Below are positions 42,579 to 51,107 of a stretch of 64,000 nucleotides of DNA, in pieces. Source of the DNA: Prado023 sp963697345 (GTDB taxonomy: Bacteria; Actinomycetota; Actinomycetes; S36-B12; CAIYMF01). The notes under the pieces are model-generated. The model was not told where the DNA came from. It worked only from the letters and a program-made list of their open reading frames with translations, and ran no database searches. The stretch is taken from assembly GCA_963697345.1 (NCBI GenBank), contig CAVONS010000009.1:10142-74141 (forward strand), given 5' to 3'. Position 1 is the stretch's first letter, and every line of letters begins with the position of its first letter. The position numbers and the translations under genes were made by a program.

Positions 42579-44560
42579 CAGACCTCCACCCGGGACGGGA
42601 CAGTCGGCAGCGGCAGCAGGACCGCCTCAGTCGGACCGACCTGGATCTCGGTGCCCAGGTGATCGCAGACGCCGCAGTCGAAGCACGGGGTCCACCGGCA
42701 GTCCTCGACCTCTCCCCCGGCCAGGGACTCCTCCCAGTCCTGCCAGAGCCAGTCACGATCGAGCCCGGAGTCGAGGTGATCCCAGGGCAGCACCTCGTTC
42801 TGCTCGCGCTCCCGTGTCGTGTACCAGTCGACGTCCACCGGCTCATCGGCGAGCGCACGATCCGCGGCATCCATCCAGCGGTCGAAGGAGAAGTGCTCAC
42901 TCCACCCGTCGAACCGGGCGCCGTCTCGCCATGCCTGGAGGATGACGCGTCCCACCCGGCGATCCCCGCGGGAGAGCAGCCCCTCGACGATGCCGGGGCG
43001 CCCATCGTGGTACCGGAAGCCGATCGCCTTGGCGTAGTTGCGGTCGGCGCGGATCTCGTCGCGCAGCAGGTGCAGGCGTCGGTCGGTCGTCTCGTGGTCG
43101 AGCTGCGCCGCCCACTGGAAGGGCGTGTGCGGCTTGGGGACGAAACCGCCGATGGACACCGTGCAGCGGATGTCGCGGGTCCCGGCCGCCTCGCGGCCAG
43201 CCTTGATGACGTTCCTGGCCAGCTCCGCGATCTGCAGCACGTCCTCGTCGGTCTCGGTGGGCAGGCCACACATGAAGTACAGCTTCACCTGCCGCCATCC
43301 CGAGCTGTAGGCCGCCGTGACCGTGTTGATCAGGTCCTGCTCGGACACCATCTTGTTGATCACCTGGCGCATCCGTTCGCTGCCACCCTCGGGCGCGAAC
43401 GTGAGACCGGAGCGCCGCCCGTTGCGCGAGAGCTCGTTGGCCAGGTCGATGTTGAACGCGTCGACACGCGTGCTGGGCAGCGACAGGGCCACCTGCTCGG
43501 ACTCGTACCGGTCGGCCAGGCCCTTGGACAGGTCCGCGATCTCGGAGTGGTCGGCACTGCTCAACGAGAGCATGCCCACCTCCTCGAAACCGGTCTTGCG
43601 CAACCCGTTCTCGATCATCTCGCCGAGCACCGGCGTGGAGCGCTCCCGGACGGGCCGCGTGATCATGCCCGCCTGGCAGAACCGGCAGCCACGCGTGCAG
43701 CCGCGGAAGATCTCCACGCTCAGCCGCTCGTGGACGGTCTCCGCGAGCGGCACGACCGGGTTCTTCGGGTACGGCCACTCGTCGAGGTCCATCAGGGTGT
43801 GCTTGGCCACCCGCCACGGCGCGGTCGGCGTGTTCGGCACGACTCGACCGATCCGTCCGTCGGCCAGGTACTCGACGTCGTAGAGCGCCGGGACGTAGAC
43901 CAAGCCGCTGGCCGCGAGACGCTCGAGCAGCGCGTGGCGCAGCGCCGCGCCGTTGGAGACCTCCCCGAAGCCCGGGTGCTCGGCGCGGAAGGCCCGCACG
44001 ATCTCGCTGATCGCCAGGACCGCCTCCTCGCCGTCGCCCATGACCACGAGGTCCACAAAATCGGCCACCGGCTCGGGGTTGAAGGCCGCATGCCCGCCCA
44101 TCACGACCAGCGGGTGATGGTCGCCTCGCTCGCGGGACATCAGCGGGATACCCGCGAGGTCCAGGCTCGTGAGCATGTTGGTGTAGCCAAGTTCCGTGGA
44201 GAAGGAGATTCCGAGGAGGTCGAAGGCGCCCAACGGACGGTGCCCGTCCACGGTGAAGGCCGGTATTCCCCGTTCGCGCATGAGGTTCTCGAGGTCCGGC
44301 CAGACGCTGTAGCTGCGCTGGGCAAGAACGCCGTCAGCCTCGTTGAGGACCTCGTAGAGGATCTGGACGCCCTGGTTGGGCAGGCCCACCTCGTAGGCGT
44401 CGGGGTACATGAGCGCCCAGCGGACCTTCGCCTCGTCCCAGTCCTCGCCGGCAGTGTTGAGCTCGCCGCCTATGTACTGCACGGGCTTGCTCACCTTCGG
44501 CAGCACGCGCTCCAGCTGGTCGAAGATGGGCGCGCTGGACCGACTTGAATGTTCACTCAT
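42578..44560 (-). CDS. TIGR03960 family B12-binding radical SAM protein
   Basis: Protein of 660 residues. The N-terminal half is a cobalamin-binding-like fold (DAYEVGLPNQGVQILYEVLN, LGISFSTELGYTNML, VMGGHAAFNPEPV). The radical SAM core has the CxxxCxxC cluster motif as CTRGCRFCQAG. QVKLYFMCGLPTETDEDVL lies later. A C-terminal Cys set (CRWTPCFDCGVCDHLG) probably binds a further metal. The reaction is unknown. Its stop overlaps the DUF2344 start, supporting a joint function. ATG 44560. Confidence 0.92.
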   Translation of the reverse strand: MSEHSSRSSAPIFDQLERVLPKVSKPVQYIGGELNTAGEDWDEAKVRWALMYPDAYEVGLPNQGVQILYEVLNEADGVLAQRSYSVWPDLENLMRERGIPAFTVDGHRPLGAFDLLGISFSTELGYTNMLTSLDLAGIPLMSRERGDHHPLVVMGGHAAFNPEPVADFVDLVVMGDGEEAVLAISEIVRAFRAEHPGFGEVSNGAALRHALLERLAASGLVYVPALYDVEYLADGRIGRVVPNTPTAPWRVAKHTLMDLDEWPYPKNPVVPLAETVHERLSVEIFRGCTRGCRFCQAGMITRPVRERSTPVLGEMIENGLRKTGFEEVGMLSLSSADHSEIADLSKGLADRYESEQVALSLPSTRVDAFNIDLANELSRNGRRSGLTFAPEGGSERMRQVINKMVSEQDLINTVTAAYSSGWRQVKLYFMCGLPTETDEDVLQIAELARNVIKAGREAAGTRDIRCTVSIGGFVPKPHTPFQWAAQLDHETTDRRLHLLRDEIRADRNYAKAIGFRYHDGRPGIVEGLLSRGDRRVGRVILQAWRDGARFDGWSEHFSFDRWMDAADRALADEPVDVDWYTTREREQNEVLPWDHLDSGLDRDWLWQDWEESLAGGEVEDCRWTPCFDCGVCDHLGTEIQVGPTEAVLLPLPTVPSRVEV

Positions 44561-44690
44561 CCGTCAAGGGTAGACCGGATCTGAGCGGGCGCCCACGTCG
44601 CGGCCGCCGGAGGCCGGTAGGGCCCGCTGCCCGCGGCCCGCCCACTGTCCACGTCTCGGCAGCCCGGCCATGCTGGGACCGCGACATCGC

Positions 44691-44762
44691 GCAATGTAGG
44701 ACCGGAGTTCCCGTGCCCGTCACTTCGGGCGATGTCGGACCGGCGTTCCGGTGGCCCGTCAC
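44691..44762. repeat. Imperfect 33-bp direct repeat
   Basis: Copy one is at 44691-44723 and copy two at 44729-44762; both follow the pattern AATGT/GATGT, then GGACCGG, GTTCC, GTG and CCCGTCAC. They differ at about six positions. The period is 38 bases. Confidence 0.75.
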
Positions 44763-44826
44763 GCAGTCACGAGTCCGCCCCTCAGATGGCCGGTGGGCAT
44801 AGCCCGCGATTGGCGCTTGGCGCAGA

Positions 44827-44997
44827 GTCCGCGCTAGTTGTGGTTGATCCGGGGCTCCTCGCGCCCGCTCTCCTCGGACTTCGCGCACGTTGTGGTTGAT
44901 CCCGGCCCTCTCCACGGCCCGGGATCAACCACAACCAGCGCGAAGCTGCCCGGCGGCGGTCGCGACAGGCCCCGGAACGACCACAACAGGCGCGAAG
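44827..44997. repeat. Four-copy inverted/direct repeat family
   Basis: The core GTTGTGGTTGATCCCGG occurs forward at 44837-44854 (variant ending CCGGGG) and 44889-44905, and inverted at 44919-44935 and 44970-44987 (variant). Most copies are flanked by CTTCGCGC or its complement. The middle two copies form a hairpin with a perfect 17-bp stem, extendable to 27 bp (44879-44905 with 44919-44945) with two mismatches and a 13-base loop. Confidence 0.85.
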
Positions 44998-45034
44998 TCC
45001 GCCGGCACCGGGACCAGCCAGCCAGACGGGTCTT

Positions 45035-45088
45035 CCTGCGAGTCCCCGAGCGGGAGTCGATGAGTCTGCCTGCGAGTCCCCGAGCGGG
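45035..45088. repeat. 20-bp direct repeat
   Basis: CCTGCGAGTCCCCGAGCGGG occurs identically at 45035-45054 and 45069-45088, 34 bases apart. The second copy is followed by a GGGGC/GCCCC palindrome. Confidence 0.85.
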
Positions 45089-45156
45089 GCTGCCCCGCAG
45101 GCGCCCAATGCCTGCCGCACCCGATCCGCGGCCCGTGCGGCCTGCGCGAACGTTCC

Positions 45157-45928
45157 CTACTGAGCCCGGACTTCGTCACCGGCGGCGGCCTGCTGGGCGT
45201 CCGCGTCCCCCGCGCCCGGCTGATCCCGAGCCGAGCGCCGGAACCGCGGCAGCAGCATCCCGGTCCGCTCCTTGTAGCCCGCCCACTCGGGGTAGCGGCT
45301 CATGCTGGCTTCCTTGCCCAGCATGTTGGGGACGAACAGCCCGAGCCAGACCCAGGCCAGCACCAGCCACGGCAGCACGTGCCCGGCCACCACAGCGAAC
45401 GATGCGTAGAGCATCATCTCGCCGAGGTAGTTGGGGTGCCGGACCCGGCTGAACCAGCCCGTGGTGATCAACCCGCGCTTGTACTGCAGCGTGTAGTGCT
45501 TCTGGGCGTCGCTGGCCATCATGAGCACCACGCCGAGCGCGTAGAGGATCGTCGCGCCAGCCAGGAGCCAGGACGGACTGCTGCGTGTCGTCAGCCACCA
45601 GCAGGATCGGCGCGAACCAGTACGGACCCAGCACGAGGGCGAAGGTGAAGAAAGCCCCGCCGAACGTGATCGGGGTCTGCCAACGACGATCGGGCATCAC
45701 GGCGTCCTTGAGCAGCCAGATGAGGCCGTAGCTGCCGTGCAGCGCGAGGTACACCCAGGCAGTGATCGTCCAGGTGTCGGTCAGGACCATGAGCGCCAGC
45801 ACGAAGGGGAGCGTGCCGCCCTTCTGGAAGTTGATCACCCAGTTCATCTTCAGCGGCCGGGGACCCCCGAACGCATCCTCGGAGAGGTACGTGCGCAGTC
45901 GCAGCCAGCGGTCGAGAGTGATGCCCAC
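45157..45928 (-). CDS. Membrane methyltransferase-like protein (DUF1295/ICMT-like), one frameshift
   Basis: Integral membrane protein of about 256 residues. The N-terminal part (MNWVINFQKGGTLPFVLALM, GSYGLIWLLKDAVMPDRRW, FALVLGPYWFAPILL) and the C-terminal part (ASDAQKHYTLQYKRGLITTG, FSRVRHPNYLGEMMLYASF) lie in different frames. Deleting one base near 45570-45577 joins QQS to SWLLAGATILYALGVVLMM. RHPNYLGE is the conserved motif of isoprenylcysteine methyltransferase and steroid-reductase-like DUF1295 proteins. The GTG at 45928 is a best guess for the start; no good ribosome-binding site was found. Substrate unknown. Confidence 0.75.
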
Positions 45929-46052
45929 GAGGGCAGGATAACGCCGCGAGGAGCTGAGGTCCGGAGTCGCACCTGGCATCGGTGACCACATCGCCGACGA
46001 AGCTGAGGGTGCCCGCCGCGCTCCGGCCACCAGAGCCCGGCACAATCGGGCC

Positions 46053-47045
46053 ATGAGCCATGACCGGGAAGCCCGCGAGTTCGACCTCGAATCCATCATG
46101 GACCTCGCGGACATCATCGACGCCCTGCAGGACACCGAGGACGATCGGCTGTTGCACTTCGGCCTGACCGCCGCGGACACGTGGGACGAGGTCGACGACC
46201 CGGTCCTGCTCGGCCCGAACGGGACGCCCGTGGGCACATGGCGCGAGGGCTACCCGTACGACGAGCGGATGAGCCGTCGGGACTACGAGCACACCAAGCG
46301 ACTGCTGCAGATCGAGCTGCTCAAGATGCAGGCGTGGGTCAAGGAGTCCGGGGCGCGGATCGTGATGGTCTTCGAGGGCCGTGATGCCGCCGGCAAGGGA
46401 GGCACGATCAAGCGGTTCATGGAGCACATGAACCCGCGCGGTGCGACCGTCGTGGCGCTCGAGAAGCCCACCGCCGAGGAGAGCACCCAGTGGTACTTCC
46501 AGCGCTACATCGAGCACCTGCCCAGCGCCGGTGAGATCGTGATGTTCGACCGCTCCTGGTACAACCGCGCCGGGGTCGAGCGGGTCATGGGCTTCTGCAC
46601 GCAGGACGAGTACGACGAGTTCATGCGCCAGGCCCCTGAGTTCGAGCGCATGCTCGTGCGCTCGGGGATCATCCTCTTCAAGTTCTGGTTCTCGGTGAGT
46701 CGCAAGGAACAGGTGGCGCGGTTCACGATCCGGCGGATCGACCCGGTCCGGCAGTGGAAGCTCTCGCCCATGGACCTGGCCAGCCTCGACCGCTGGCAGG
46801 AGTACACGAACGCCAAGGAGGCGATGCTGTTCTACACGGACAGCGAGTGGGCGCCGTGGACAGTGGTGCGGTCCAACGACAAGAAGCGTGGGCGGATCGA
46901 GGCCATGCGCTGGGTGCTGGCCAATGTCGACTACCCGGACAAGGACCTCGATCTCGTGGGCAGTCCGGACCCGATGATCGTCGGCCCCCCGTCGGGCATC
47001 TACGAAACTGGCGAGCACACGGGCCGGCTGTACCCGATCCTCTGA
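46053..47045 (+). CDS. ppk2: Polyphosphate kinase 2
   Basis: Class I PPK2 enzyme of 330 residues that phosphorylates nucleoside diphosphates from polyphosphate. Walker A is GRDAAGKGGTIKRF, and the lid/Walker B region is EIVMFDRSWYNRAGVERVMGF. FWFSVSRKEQVARF and VRSNDKKRGRIEAMRWVL are family blocks. An 80-residue acidic N-terminal extension (DLESIMDLADIIDALQDTED) precedes the domain. ATG at 46053. It is divergent from the methyltransferase-like gene and convergent with the GNAT gene. Confidence 0.95.
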   Translation: MSHDREAREFDLESIMDLADIIDALQDTEDDRLLHFGLTAADTWDEVDDPVLLGPNGTPVGTWREGYPYDERMSRRDYEHTKRLLQIELLKMQAWVKESGARIVMVFEGRDAAGKGGTIKRFMEHMNPRGATVVALEKPTAEESTQWYFQRYIEHLPSAGEIVMFDRSWYNRAGVERVMGFCTQDEYDEFMRQAPEFERMLVRSGIILFKFWFSVSRKEQVARFTIRRIDPVRQWKLSPMDLASLDRWQEYTNAKEAMLFYTDSEWAPWTVVRSNDKKRGRIEAMRWVLANVDYPDKDLDLVGSPDPMIVGPPSGIYETGEHTGRLYPIL

Positions 47046-47092
47046 TCGCGCGTACGCCGCCTTTCGCTAGCCCGTGCTTCGGTTCGTGGCCC

Positions 47093-47116
47093 GTGCTTCT
47101 ATCCGGACGGAAGCAC
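47093..47116. terminator. Candidate terminator after ppk2
   Basis: The 7-bp arms GTGCTTC (47093-47099) and GAAGCAC (47110-47116) surround a ten-base loop. A second GCCCGTGCTTC copy lies 22 bases upstream. It sits between the convergent ppk2 and GNAT genes, where a shared terminator is expected. Confidence 0.4.
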
Positions 47117-47186
47117 CAGTCACACCGGGAAGCATGAGGAAGCGGCGGCGAGTCGCGGTCGCGGGGCGGCGCGGGAGCCCGCTGGA

Positions 47187-47684
47187 TTAGGTGTTCGGGT
47201 TGGGCAGGGTCAGGATCGTGTGGGCCTCGGCGTCGCGGTGGGCGTTGAACGTGGACTCGGCGGTGAATCCCAGCGCGCGCACGACCCGGAGCGCGCGGGT
47301 GTTGCGGGACCAGACCGTCACCCGCAGGGCGGGCGGGTCGTGGACACGCCAGCCCTGCTCGAGCCCGAGCGCGATCGCCGCCCGCCCGAGTCCCCGTCCG
47401 GTGAGGTCCGGACGCAGGCCACCGCCCGTGTCCAGCGCGTCGCCGGAGTAGTCACCGCCCGGGACCTGCCCCTCCGGACCGAAGCACCGGTAGCCCACGA
47501 GCACGCCAGCACCGTCGACGAGGGCGAGGTACCCGTTGGCCGGGTCGCTGAAGTCCCCCGGGCCGGATCCGGTGAGGTCATAGCGGTCATACGGCGCCGG
47601 ATACGTCCACGTGCAGATCTCGCGCGCGTGCTCGGGCGTCAGAACTGCGATCCGCCATCCCGCGGTTGTCCCCACGTCCCTCAC
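47187..47684 (-). CDS. GNAT family N-acetyltransferase
   Basis: Protein of 165 residues. The acetyl-CoA-binding motif A is DLTGRGLGRAAIALGLEQG (Q/RxxGxG/A pattern). RVTVWSRNTRALRVVRALGF is the C-terminal GNAT block. The front, LTPEHAREICTWTYPAPYDR, is typical of a subfamily seen in actinobacteria. The start is uncertain: GTG 47684 gives the usual length; ATG 47741 would run into a direct-repeat region. The substrate is unknown. Confidence 0.85.
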   Translation of the reverse strand: MRDVGTTAGWRIAVLTPEHAREICTWTYPAPYDRYDLTGSGPGDFSDPANGYLALVDGAGVLVGYRCFGPEGQVPGGDYSGDALDTGGGLRPDLTGRGLGRAAIALGLEQGWRVHDPPALRVTVWSRNTRALRVVRALGFTAESTFNAHRDAEAHTILTLPNPNT

Positions 47685-47701
47685 CTCGCCAACTCCCCAG
47701 A

Positions 47702-47772
47702 CTGACCCGGCCAGGGATCCCCACGCGACGCGTTGCCCCATGCTGACCCGGCCCGGGATCCCCGCGCGACGC
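47702..47772. repeat. 30-bp direct repeat upstream of the GNAT gene
   Basis: Two copies at 47702-47731 and 47743-47772 share 28 of 30 bases (pattern CTGACCCGGCC, GGGATCCCC, CGCGACGC), with a period of 41 bases. They lie between the GNAT gene and the end of rodA. Confidence 0.85.
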
Positions 47773-47826
47773 CCGGCCACGTCGGCCGGACCCCCGGCTC
47801 CGACACGGCCACGGCAGACCACCTCG

Positions 47827-48987
47827 TCAGTCGTCGGCCGTGGTGCCCGCGTGGATGTTCAACAGGAGGCCGATCCCGATCCACGCCGCGAACATCGATG
47901 ACCCACCGTAGGACACGAACGGCAGGGGCACCCCCGTCACGGGCATGATCCCCAGGTTCATGCCGATGTTCTCGAACGCCTGCAGCCCGAACCACAGAAC
48001 GACGCCGCTGGCCACCAGCCGGCCGAACAGGTCGCGGGCCCGAAGGGCGATGGTGAGCCCCCGCCAGAGCACCACCGCAAGCAGCCCGAGCAGCACGCAC
48101 ACACCCACGAAACCGAGCTCCTCGCCGGCCACTGAGAAGACGAAGTCCGTGTGGTTGAACGGCACGAATCCACCCTGGGTCTGGGTCCCCTGCCCCAGCC
48201 CACGGCCCAGCAGCCCGCCGGCGCCGATCGCGATGCGCGCCTGCTGGGTGTTGTAGCCGAAGGTCCTGGAACCCTCGTCGGGGCGGGCGAAGGCCGTGAG
48301 GCGGTCGACCTGGTAGTCGTCGACGAGTCCGAGTGCGAACGCCGCGGCGATCGCGGCGGCGCCGATGACCGCGAGGACCACCAGGTGGAGCAGCCGCACA
48401 CCGGCCACGGCCAGCATCCCGATCACCACGGCCAGGATCACGAGCACGGTGCCCAGGTCGGGCTGGAGCATGATGAGCATGACCGGGACCGCGGCGATGG
48501 CCAGTGCGCGGACCAGAGTGCGCACATCCGGCGCCTCAGCGGCGTTCCGGTCGGCAAGGACCAGCGCGACCCCCACGATGATCGCGACCTTGGCGAACTC
48601 CGAGGGCTGGATGCTGAACCCGGCGGGCAGCCGGATCCACGCCTGCGCGCCGTTGATCGTGCTGCCCAAGGGCGAGAGCACGAGCATGAGGCCCGCCAGG
48701 CTGGCCCCGTAGAGCAGCGGGGTGTAGCGGCGGATCGCTCGGTGACCCAACCTCGACACGACCCAGCACAGCGCGAGGCCGAGGATCAGGTTCACCACGT
48801 GGCGCGAGGCCGATGTCGCCGACCACTGACCGTTGGCCACGAGCCTGGCCGAGGTCGCCGACCAGATCAGGGCGCTGCCCAGGATCGCCAGCGAGGTCGC
48901 CGACAGGACCAGGATCCAGTCCCACTCGCGCAGCTTCGGCGGTGCGGTGCGCGTGGCGCGCAGCGGGGCGGGGCGCACGATGGTCAC
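47827..48987 (-). CDS. rodA: Peptidoglycan glycosyltransferase RodA
   Basis: SEDS-family glycan polymerase of 386 residues that works with PBP2 during cell elongation. About ten membrane spans are visible. Conserved blocks are PAGFSIQPSEFAKVAIIVGV, LQPDLGTVLVILAV, FNHTDFVFSVAGEELGFVG and GVPLPFVSYGGSSM. The ATG at 48987 overlaps the mrdA stop as ATGA, and the gene closes the mreBCD-mrdA-rodA elongation cluster. Confidence 0.94.
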   Translation of the reverse strand: MTIVRPAPLRATRTAPPKLREWDWILVLSATSLAILGSALIWSATSARLVANGQWSATSASRHVVNLILGLALCWVVSRLGHRAIRRYTPLLYGASLAGLMLVLSPLGSTINGAQAWIRLPAGFSIQPSEFAKVAIIVGVALVLADRNAAEAPDVRTLVRALAIAAVPVMLIMLQPDLGTVLVILAVVIGMLAVAGVRLLHLVVLAVIGAAAIAAAFALGLVDDYQVDRLTAFARPDEGSRTFGYNTQQARIAIGAGGLLGRGLGQGTQTQGGFVPFNHTDFVFSVAGEELGFVGVCVLLGLLAVVLWRGLTIALRARDLFGRLVASGVVLWFGLQAFENIGMNLGIMPVTGVPLPFVSYGGSSMFAAWIGIGLLLNIHAGTTADD

Positions 48988-51107
48988 GGCGACGACCCTC
49001 CGCCAATGACGACCGGCGCGACCGGGACCCCGCCGGGACCCATGGTCGGCAGGCCGGCCGCGACATCCCCACCGACGAGCACACTGCGCGCCGGATCGGC
49101 CACCCCGTCACGGACGCCGAACAGCGCCTCGTAGATGCCCTTGATGCTCGGCGCCGAGGTCCCCGCGCCCGTGCCCGCCTGCGAGACCATGATCACCACG
49201 GCGTACCTGGGATCGTCGGCCGGGGCGAAGGACGCGAACCAGGACGTCGCCTGCTTGCCGTACACCTCACCGGTCCCGGTCTTCCCTGCCAGCGGGACCG
49301 CGTCGATGGGGAACCCCGCGAAGGCGTTGCGGGCCGTGCCGTTCTCCACCACCCCCCGCAGCGCGGAGCGCAGGAACGCGAGGTCCTTCTGCGGGACGTC
49401 GACGCTGCCCACTGCCTCGGGCGCGAACGTCTGGTCCACGGAACCGTCGGCGTTCAGCAGCGCACGGGAGACCTGGGGACGGTAGACGGTGCCGCCATTG
49501 GCGATCGCAGCGTAGGCGGTGGCCACCTGCAGGACCGTGGCTGCGGTGTCCCCCTGTCCGATCGAGGCGTTCAGGGCGTCCCCGACGCGCCAACGCATGC
49601 CCTCGGAGCAGTTCTCCGCCGCCAGGCGGGTCAGGAAGCGTGCTCGCTCCCGGTCGGCCAGCTCCGGGTAGCCCTCCTCGGCCCGCTGGCACCACTGCTC
49701 ATGACGCTCGTCCCAGAGCTGCTGCTTGGCCTCGCGCGAGGCGATGAGGCCCGCCGTCTCACCGGGCAGGTCGATGCCGGTGCGCCGCCCGTAGCCGAAG
49801 TCCGAGGCAATGCTGGCGATGACATCCCGGGGATCGTCCCCGGGGTTGGAGCCACCGTCCGCCAGCCACTGCTCGTGCGCGAGTCGGTAGAAGATCGTGT
49901 CGCAGGAGACCTCGAGGGAACGGTTGAGCGTCAACCCGCCAAGGTCGCGGGACCGGTAGTTCTGGAAGGCGCGGCCGCCGGCCGTGTAGCTGCCGGGGCA
50001 TTCGTAGGGCGCCGTGGTGGAGTAGCCGGCGTCCAGCGCGGCCAGTGCGCTGATGACCTTGAACGTCGAGGCCGGCGCGGTGGCGGTCTGCACGGCCCGG
50101 TTGAGCAACGGCTGGCCGGCATCCGGGTCGGTCAGGGCCGCATAGTCCGCGGCCGAGATCCCGCCGGACCACACGTTGGCGTCGAAGTCCGGCGCCGACG
50201 CGAGGGCCAGCACTGCCCCGGTGCGCACGTCCAACACGACCGCAGCCCCACCGTCGGCCTCGAAGAGGCGCCCCGAGATGGGGTCCGTGCGCGCCCGGCC
50301 ACGCAGGATCGCGGCCCCGAGCTGGTCCTCGACCACGGCCTGCAGCTGCGCGTCGATGTTGGTGACCAGCGTCCGGCCGGGCTCCGCGGCGACCTCGACA
50401 CCGGCTGAGGATCGGTGCCCGGCGCTGTCCACGGTCACCTGCTCACGGCCGGGGCGCCCCCGCAGGGCCTCATCGTGGACGAGCTCGAGACCGGCCTGGC
50501 CCAGGGCCGGCACCCCCTCGAGCTCGGGATCGGCGGCCAGGTCCTCGGCGCTGACCGCCCCGACGTGGCCCAGCGAATGGACGGCCAGGGACTTCCCGGG
50601 GTAGTCGCGCACGGGGACCTGCGCGACGGATACCGCGGGGAAGCCACCCGGATCGGCCATGATCCGCCCGGCGAGCTTGATGCCGACATCGCTGGCGACC
50701 ACGGGAGAGGCCCCCGGGGCACCGTTCCAGCAGTTCGGCTGCTTCTGGGCGCCCGGCGTCCCGCAGTTCTGCAGGCGCGCTGCGAGGGTGTCCGGCGTCA
50801 GGCTGAGCAGCGTCGCGAGCCGCTCCAGGACTGCCTCCCCCCTATCGTCGAGGCGGCCCAGCTCACGGCGGTCAACGGTCACATCGAGGCTGATCCGGTT
50901 CGCGGCCAGCGCCCTGCCCTGCTGGTCGAGGATCATCCCGCGCGTCGCCGGGATGATCAGCTCGCGCTGCCGGTTGTTGTCAGCCGCCGCCCGGGCCGCG
51001 TCGCCCTCGGTCACCTGGAGGCTGAACGCCCGGGCCGCGAGAGTCAGGACCAGGGACATCACGAGGACCGCGAGGATGAGCAGGCGGGCATGGACGCGAT
51101 CGGTCAC
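48984..51107 (-). CDS. mrdA: Penicillin-binding protein 2
   Basis: Peptidoglycan transpeptidase for lateral wall growth, 707 residues. One N-terminal membrane span (LLILAVLVMSLVLTLAARA) precedes the dimerisation domain. The transpeptidase domain carries SxxK as STFK (APASTFKVISALAALD), the SxN-like SCD, and KTG as GKTGTGEVYG. The GTG at 51107 overlaps the mreD stop as GTGA. The C-terminal 40 residues are Gly/Pro/Val-rich. Fully intact frame, in contrast to several other genes in the window. Confidence 0.95.
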   Translation of the reverse strand: MTDRVHARLLILAVLVMSLVLTLAARAFSLQVTEGDAARAAADNNRQRELIIPATRGMILDQQGRALAANRISLDVTVDRRELGRLDDRGEAVLERLATLLSLTPDTLAARLQNCGTPGAQKQPNCWNGAPGASPVVASDVGIKLAGRIMADPGGFPAVSVAQVPVRDYPGKSLAVHSLGHVGAVSAEDLAADPELEGVPALGQAGLELVHDEALRGRPGREQVTVDSAGHRSSAGVEVAAEPGRTLVTNIDAQLQAVVEDQLGAAILRGRARTDPISGRLFEADGGAAVVLDVRTGAVLALASAPDFDANVWSGGISAADYAALTDPDAGQPLLNRAVQTATAPASTFKVISALAALDAGYSTTAPYECPGSYTAGGRAFQNYRSRDLGGLTLNRSLEVSCDTIFYRLAHEQWLADGGSNPGDDPRDVIASIASDFGYGRRTGIDLPGETAGLIASREAKQQLWDERHEQWCQRAEEGYPELADRERARFLTRLAAENCSEGMRWRVGDALNASIGQGDTAATVLQVATAYAAIANGGTVYRPQVSRALLNADGSVDQTFAPEAVGSVDVPQKDLAFLRSALRGVVENGTARNAFAGFPIDAVPLAGKTGTGEVYGKQATSWFASFAPADDPRYAVVIMVSQAGTGAGTSAPSIKGIYEALFGVRDGVADPARSVLVGGDVAAGLPTMGPGGVPVAPVVIGGGSSP

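Larger units (their letters stand above)
44561..45156. other. Repeat-rich intergenic region
   Basis: About 600 bases without a credible gene between the B12-radical SAM gene and the membrane methyltransferase-like gene. It contains a 33-bp imperfect direct repeat, four copies of a GTTGTGGTTGATCC-type motif (two in each orientation) and a 20-bp direct repeat, listed separately. No promoter for the radical SAM gene stands out. The region may encode a structured RNA or be a hotspot of small repeats. Confidence 0.75.

Noticed and set aside
44827..45088. CRISPR array
   Set aside because: Repeats are of several types, in both orientations, unevenly spaced, and without cas genes.
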